A stretch of DNA of 64,000 bases, taken from positions 372,001 to 436,000 of the forward strand of contig NZ_ASWD01000001.1 of assembly GCF_000407485.1 (NCBI RefSeq). The letters are read 5' to 3'. Position numbers and translations under genes: made by a program. This stretch comes from Enterococcus pallens ATCC BAA-351. Lineage in GTDB: Bacteria > Bacillota > Bacilli > Lactobacillales > Enterococcaceae. The first letter of the stretch is position 1. Each line of letters starts with the position of its first letter. Below the pieces are notes generated by a model. That model saw only the letters and a list, made by a program, of their open reading frames with translations, was not told the origin of the DNA and did not search any database. Below are positions 59,719-64,000 of this stretch, in pieces.

Positions 59719-60852
59719 TCACTGTATTTTTTGATAGAAACGGAACAGCTGCTCAGCTGTTTGGCGAATACTTTCAAGAGTTGTTGCTTTCTTTAAGGTT
59801 TCTTCTTCGGAGGCAATTTGGCGAATAATTGGAAAAAAGGCATCAATTCCGTAATCGTTGCATTGTCCTGCATCATCAGAAACACTACCGGCAATGGCAA
59901 CAAGCGGCTTTTGTTCAGTTTGTGCCCATTTGGCTAAGGCAGAAGGCACTTTCCCCATTACTGATTGGGCATCTAAGCGGCCTTCACCTGTGATGAGTAA
60001 ATCCGCCGCCCGAATTTTTTCTGCCAGCTGTTTCTTTTGGGCTAGCAATTGAAAGCCGGGTTGGATTTCACCGTTTAAATAAGCTAAAATGGCAAAGCCC
60101 AGTCCGCCTGCAGCTCCAGAGCCTGGGGTCGTAGCCATGTCCCGTTGCAAATAGTCAGCCGTAATTGCAGCAAAACGCTTCAACAGCTGATCAATTTCTT
60201 TGATTTCATGGGACTTTACTCCTTTTTGCGGTCCGAAAATCGCCGTAGCACCTTGTTGCCCATTTAAAGGATTGGTTACATCACTGGCAATCGTGAACTG
60301 GCACTCCTGGATTTCCGGCAATACCTGGCTAGCATCAATCCCAACCATGTGTTTTAATTCACAAATATTGCGACCAATTTCCGAACCGTCAGCCTGAATA
60401 AAGCGATAGCCTAACGCCTGCAGCATCCCAAGCCCCCCATCATTAGTAGCACTGCCCCCCAAACCAATAATGAATTTCCGTTGACCTTTTTTGATCAGCT
60501 GCTGGATCAATTCTCCTAACCCATAGCTGGTTGCTTTCCAAGGATTTAAATCAGCTTTTTTGACCAGTGTAATGCCGGAAGTTTCCGCCACCTCTAAAAT
60601 TGCTTGGTCCTTAATGATGCCATAAGCGGCTTCAACAGGCTCACCCAGCGGACCAGTAACCGGCAACTGTTGAATTTCTCCATCCGTTTGATGGACAAAG
60701 GCCTCAATTGTTCCTTCTCCGCCATCTGCCACTGGCAAAATGGTTATTTCAGCTTTCAGACCGGCTTGCTTTATCCCTTGCTGGACAGCAGCGCCAGCTT
60801 CTAATGAAGTGACGCTGCCTTTAAAGGAATCCATGGCAACTAAAATGTTCAT
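59719..60852 (-). CDS. glxK: Glycerate kinase
   Basis: 377 residues, the GlxK/GarK family length. N-terminus MNILVAMDSFKGSVTSLEAG with the conserved DSFKGS, then VADGGEGTIEAF, GLGGSATNDGGLGML and ITGEGRLDAQSVMGK. It phosphorylates D-glycerate (2-phosphoglycerate in this family) and feeds glycolysis. It completes the glyoxylate-to-glycolysis route of this operon. The symbol is by family and context. Confidence 0.93.
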   Translation of the reverse strand: MNILVAMDSFKGSVTSLEAGAAVQQGIKQAGLKAEITILPVADGGEGTIEAFVHQTDGEIQQLPVTGPLGEPVEAAYGIIKDQAILEVAETSGITLVKKADLNPWKATSYGLGELIQQLIKKGQRKFIIGLGGSATNDGGLGMLQALGYRFIQADGSEIGRNICELKHMVGIDASQVLPEIQECQFTIASDVTNPLNGQQGATAIFGPQKGVKSHEIKEIDQLLKRFAAITADYLQRDMATTPGSGAAGGLGFAILAYLNGEIQPGFQLLAQKKQLAEKIRAADLLITGEGRLDAQSVMGKVPSALAKWAQTEQKPLVAIAGSVSDDAGQCNDYGIDAFFPIIRQIASEEETLKKATTLESIRQTAEQLFRFYQKIQ

Positions 60853-60870
60853 TGAAATTCCTCCTATATT

Positions 60871-61827
60871 TTAAGGATTGACTACATTTTCTGGAGTCCC
60901 CTGCTGGAATTTCTTCACGTTTTCTACGGCAATCTCCATCAGACGGGCGCGTGATTCCCGCGATGCCCAGGCCATGTGCGGGGTAATAATAATATTTTTG
61001 GCTTTCAACAAAGGATTGTCCATTTGAATCGGTTCGGTGGACACCACATCAACTGCGGCTCCGCCAACTTTTCCTGAGTTTAAGCCGGCTTTCAGATCTG
61101 CTTCGTTCACTAGCTGACCACGAGAATCGTTGATAATCAGCACACCATCCTTCATTTTGGCGATGGATTCCTGATTAATCATTCCCTCTGTATCTGAGAA
61201 CAATGGGCAATGCAGCGAAATCACGTCAGCTTCAGCATATAATTCATCCAAGCTGACCATTTTTGCTCCGGCTAGGGTATCGGCTTTAATACCTTTATCG
61301 TTGGCAATCACCTTCATGCCTAGCGCTTGAGCAATTTGACCGACCTTTTGACCAATGCGGCCAAATCCGACGATGCCCATGGTTTTATTGGCCAATTCCA
61401 TTTGCGGTGAATTCCAATAGCACCAGTCCAAATTATTAGTCCAATCACCACGCTTTACAGAGTCAGAATGGGCACCGATTTGATGACAAAGCTCCAGCAG
61501 CAAAGCAATAGCATATTGTGCTACAGTGTCAGTACCATATGTTGGGATATTGGTAACTACAATGCCTAATGCCTTAGCTGCATCCACATCTACTACGTTG
61601 TAGCCTGTTGCTAAGACCCCTACATATTGGATCGCAGGTGCTTGTTCTAAAATTTCTCTGCTTAATTGCACCTTGTTAACGAGAACAATCTCGGCGTCCC
61701 CGATGCGCGACAGAACTTTTTCCTGCGGTGTCCGGTCATAAACCGTGACTTCTCCTAGCTGCTCCAAGCCCTTCCAGCTCAAGTCGCCTGGGTTTTCAGT
61801 ATAGCCATCTAATACTACAATTTTCAT
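60871..61827 (-). CDS. D-2-hydroxyacid dehydrogenase (hydroxypyruvate reductase-like)
   Basis: 318 residues from the ATG at 61827 (AAAGGATGA upstream); a longer in-frame reading overlaps the previous gene. NAD-binding MGIVGFGRIGQKVGQIAQ; substrate Arg in LIINDSRGQLVNEADL; catalytic His in IITPHMAWASRE. It probably reduces hydroxypyruvate to D-glycerate, between the isomerase and glycerate kinase. It is not the GlxR/GarR-type tartronate semialdehyde reductase used by E. coli. Confidence 0.9.
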   Translation of the reverse strand: MKIVVLDGYTENPGDLSWKGLEQLGEVTVYDRTPQEKVLSRIGDAEIVLVNKVQLSREILEQAPAIQYVGVLATGYNVVDVDAAKALGIVVTNIPTYGTDTVAQYAIALLLELCHQIGAHSDSVKRGDWTNNLDWCYWNSPQMELANKTMGIVGFGRIGQKVGQIAQALGMKVIANDKGIKADTLAGAKMVSLDELYAEADVISLHCPLFSDTEGMINQESIAKMKDGVLIINDSRGQLVNEADLKAGLNSGKVGGAAVDVVSTEPIQMDNPLLKAKNIIITPHMAWASRESRARLMEIAVENVKKFQQGTPENVVNP

Positions 61828-61841
61828 CGTTGTCATCCTTT

Positions 61842-62753
61842 CTACTCTTCTAACAGTGACCAAGCACGTTCAATCACGCGCTTTGTATTGGCAACAATAA
61901 TATCTGCATCTTCGTGAGGCCGCGGCTGTACTTCAAAGGACAAAACCATCGGATCACGTGCATCAAGGAACCCTTCATTTTTCAACACTTGGAAGAAGTC
62001 TAATAATTCCGGCACATCGTTGGCACTGTCAGGATAACCAAAACGAGGATGCAAATCCCCATAGCATTCACAGCCATCCTTGACCACATTATTGCCAATA
62101 TGCAAATGGGTAATATAAGGCTTCGTGCATTGAATGACATATTTGCTCGTTTCATAGGTAGTTGGGAAATGCGACAAATCGACAATCAAGCCAAAATTAT
62201 TGTGGGTCAAGCGAACATCCCCAGCAAAACGTGCGGCTAAAGGTGCCGGTCCAATCAAGGAACATTTATCCATGTCATAATCAAAAATTTCCAGCTCCAC
62301 CATCATATCCTTTTTCGCTGCATAGGAGCACAGGTTGCGGGTGGTTTTCAACAACTGCTGATAGGCTTCTTCTTTCGTATCTTCCTTCCATTTGCCCGCT
62401 AAAAAGGCAATTCCTTTTGCGCCCAGATAATCTGCTTCATCGATTGCTTCCAATAAAGTTTTCTCAGCCAGCACTCGATCTTCTTCGTTTAAAGCGTTAG
62501 GATTCAAGCCTGGTCCTAATAACCGTGGCTGTGCGCCATAGCAAACGCGCATGTGGCTTTGTGCCAATAAATCTCGTGCCGCTGCTCGGTGATCGTCATC
62601 AGGAATTTGGGTCATCTCAATTGCATTGAAGAAGGAATCCTGCGCAACCTTGGTGACACTTTCCAGCATATCGTAGCGTTGCGGTGGATAGCTCATCCAT
62701 TGAATTAAGCCCATATCAAAATATTTATGAATACTTTCGCGCATCTCACTCAC
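61842..62753 (-). CDS. Sugar-phosphate isomerase/epimerase-like TIM barrel (possible hydroxypyruvate isomerase)
   Basis: 303 residues, AP-endonuclease-2/xylose-isomerase-like fold. Metal-binding candidates are VELEIFDYDMDKC, LIVDLSHFPTTYE, THLHIGNNV and LSFEVQP. Next to gcl it is most simply the enzyme interconverting tartronate semialdehyde and hydroxypyruvate. It is about 45 residues longer than E. coli Hyi, so the function is inferred from context rather than close similarity. Start ATG 62753 with GAGTGAG upstream. Confidence 0.8.
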   Translation of the reverse strand: MSEMRESIHKYFDMGLIQWMSYPPQRYDMLESVTKVAQDSFFNAIEMTQIPDDDHRAAARDLLAQSHMRVCYGAQPRLLGPGLNPNALNEEDRVLAEKTLLEAIDEADYLGAKGIAFLAGKWKEDTKEEAYQQLLKTTRNLCSYAAKKDMMVELEIFDYDMDKCSLIGPAPLAARFAGDVRLTHNNFGLIVDLSHFPTTYETSKYVIQCTKPYITHLHIGNNVVKDGCECYGDLHPRFGYPDSANDVPELLDFFQVLKNEGFLDARDPMVLSFEVQPRPHEDADIIVANTKRVIERAWSLLEE

Positions 62754-62775
62754 TCTTTTCTGTATATTTTTTTGA

Positions 62776-62813
62776 CTTCCTAAACGAAGGAAATCTGTTC
62801 TTCGTTTAGGAAG
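62776..62813 (-). other. Intercistronic hairpin between gcl and isomerase genes
   Basis: Perfect 13-bp inverted repeat CTTCCTAAACGAA / TTCGTTTAGGAAG, 12-nt loop, with no T-run on either side in the direction of transcription. Better as an RNA-processing or stability element than a terminator. Confidence 0.6.
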
Positions 62814-62828
62814 AAAAGCTCCGTTTTA

Positions 62829-64000
62829 TTACACCTGGTCAGCACTTACAAAGGATTTTACATTGTCTAAGGCTGTCCCCATATCGCACAATTGCTCTGG
62901 TACACAAATTGCATCAATCACGTAGGTTCGACCGGAAGTTTGCGCTCGTTTGATGGCGGCCTTCAACTCATCTGGCGTGAAGACCCGCTCCCCTTGGCAG
63001 CCAAAGCCTTCTGCTACCTTAATGTAATCCATCGTGCCGTCTTGGTTGTAAGGCATATCTACCGCATACTCAAAGCCGTAAGCTCCCTTTTGATTTTGAC
63101 GAATCAAGCCAAGGTAAGCATTGTTCACGATAATTACGATAATCGGCTTCTTGAAGGCGGCCGCTACAGCAATCTCTTCTCCCATGAAGGTAAATCCAAA
63201 GTCTCCCAACACAGTTACCGATTGTGCTTCGGGATCTGCCACCTTTGCCCCAAAGGCTGCTGGTACTTCATAGCCCAGTGTACCCGCACCACCGGATGGC
63301 AGATATCTTCTAGGACGGTCAATTTCCTGCAACTGTCCACTCCAAATCTGAGTGATTCCGCAGCCGGCAGTAAACATTGTATTTGCATCAAAGGCGGCAT
63401 TCATTTCATGGAATACCCGATGCGGCATCATCGGAGTACCTTCAAAATCAGTTTTGCGAGCTAGTTCCTGACGTGTTTGCGGCAGATCAGCGGCACGCTG
63501 AGGATTGATTGGCCCCAAATTACGCGCTTTTGCTTCTGCAGTTAATGCTTGGATAGCTTTTTTTGCATCAGCAACAATACCCAAATCCGGCTCAAACACT
63601 TTACCGATTTGTTTCGCTTCAATATCAATATGAATAAATTGACGATCCTTGCGATAAACCTCTAGATTACCGGTATGACGATCAGTGAAGCGATTGCCAA
63701 TGCCGATAACCAGATCGGAATCTAAGAAATACTTGTTTCCAATCGGCTGGCCTACTTGAATGCCAGCATGTCCTGCATTCAATGGATGCTCCACCGGTAC
63801 ACCGCCTTTGGCCATGTAGGTAGTAATGATGGGTATTTCCAGCATTTCTGCCAATTGAAGCAGTTCTTTTTCAGCCTTCGACAAGATAACACCACCGCCC
63901 ATGATGAAGATCGGTGCTTTGGCAGCAGCCAGCATATCGATAGCGGTCTTGATTTGGGCTTGATCAGCTTCTGGTGTTTCAACTGTTGCTGGCTCATAGC
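62829..64000 (-). CDS. gcl: Glyoxylate carboligase (partial)
   Basis: 390 codons visible; the 5' part lies beyond the right edge (family length about 590). ThDP-enzyme central and C-terminal domains: PIFIMGGGVILSKAEKE, GNRFTDRHTGNLEVYRK, GDFGFTFMGEEIAVAAAFKK and NNAYLGLIRQNQKGAYGF, the last close to Gcl rather than acetolactate synthase. It condenses two glyoxylates to tartronate semialdehyde and CO2. It is the most upstream visible gene of the glyoxylate operon, followed by the isomerase after 75 nt. Confidence 0.92.
   Translation of the reverse strand, partial: YEPATVETPEADQAQIKTAIDMLAAAKAPIFIMGGGVILSKAEKELLQLAEMLEIPIITTYMAKGGVPVEHPLNAGHAGIQVGQPIGNKYFLDSDLVIGIGNRFTDRHTGNLEVYRKDRQFIHIDIEAKQIGKVFEPDLGIVADAKKAIQALTAEAKARNLGPINPQRAADLPQTRQELARKTDFEGTPMMPHRVFHEMNAAFDANTMFTAGCGITQIWSGQLQEIDRPRRYLPSGGAGTLGYEVPAAFGAKVADPEAQSVTVLGDFGFTFMGEEIAVAAAFKKPIIVIIVNNAYLGLIRQNQKGAYGFEYAVDMPYNQDGTMDYIKVAEGFGCQGERVFTPDELKAAIKRAQTSGRTYVIDAICVPEQLCDMGTALDNVKSFVSADQV

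Noticed and set aside
63895-63935. ATG at 63935 as the start of gcl
   Set aside because: The frame stays open to the window edge, and the protein would lack the N-terminal ThDP domain; the ATG is internal.

Overview
The window looks like a chromosomal segment of a low-GC Gram-positive, most likely Enterococcus (perhaps the avium group, which is only a guess). Supporting signs are the WxL surface-protein locus with Mga-type regulators, strong AGGAGG ribosome sites, PepX, an AgrC/AgrA-type two-component pair, serine-rich secreted proteins and a class A PBP. I saw no rRNA, tRNA, CRISPR array or prophage.

Layout. 1-8500: an ECF sigma factor coupled to a membrane protein, small membrane proteins, an AgrA/AgrC-like pair preceded by a mini-protein resembling the kinase's membrane and dimerisation part, membrane-tailed XRE regulators, and a noncoding array of ~155-bp tandem repeats with a conserved hairpin (about 7202-8088). 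8500-12530: a DUF1254 protein, gene remnants, and intergenic dyads. 12717-15425: a bifunctional class A PBP. 15433-26416: a WxL locus read leftward (large WxL adhesin, small LPxTG protein, three WxL paralogues, WxL-interacting protein, sortase, secreted Ser/Thr-rich protein, Mga-like regulator), with a second Mga-like regulator divergent at its head. 26456-38652: housekeeping and export genes (GNAT, aminotransferase plus Lrp regulator, a YknWXYZ-like ABC efflux set, a 14-TM MFS pump, a TMEM175-like channel). 38883-43541: small genes, pepX, and a TnpB-only IS605-type element with its omegaRNA end. 43542-47194: argH in an operon with a polar amino-acid ABC importer.

47655-64000: purine-nitrogen catabolism, all leftward. 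allC, allE, allD and allFGHK would convert allantoate to ureidoglycine, ureidoglycolate, oxalurate, then oxamate plus carbamoyl phosphate and finally ATP. A second operon (gcl, a TIM-barrel isomerase, a 2-hydroxyacid dehydrogenase, glycerate kinase, a cupin) would take glyoxylate to a phosphoglycerate. A TetR-controlled ABC/MFS export module sits between the two operons. A CcpA-type cre site lies just upstream of allC. No allantoinase, allantoin permease or pathway regulator is visible; these may lie beyond the right edge.

Points most worth a second look: the 155-bp array, the kinase-like mini-protein, the LexA-like box on the tnpB promoter, an apparent CTG start in the WxL operon, and a terminator placed between divergent promoters at 24.8 kb.
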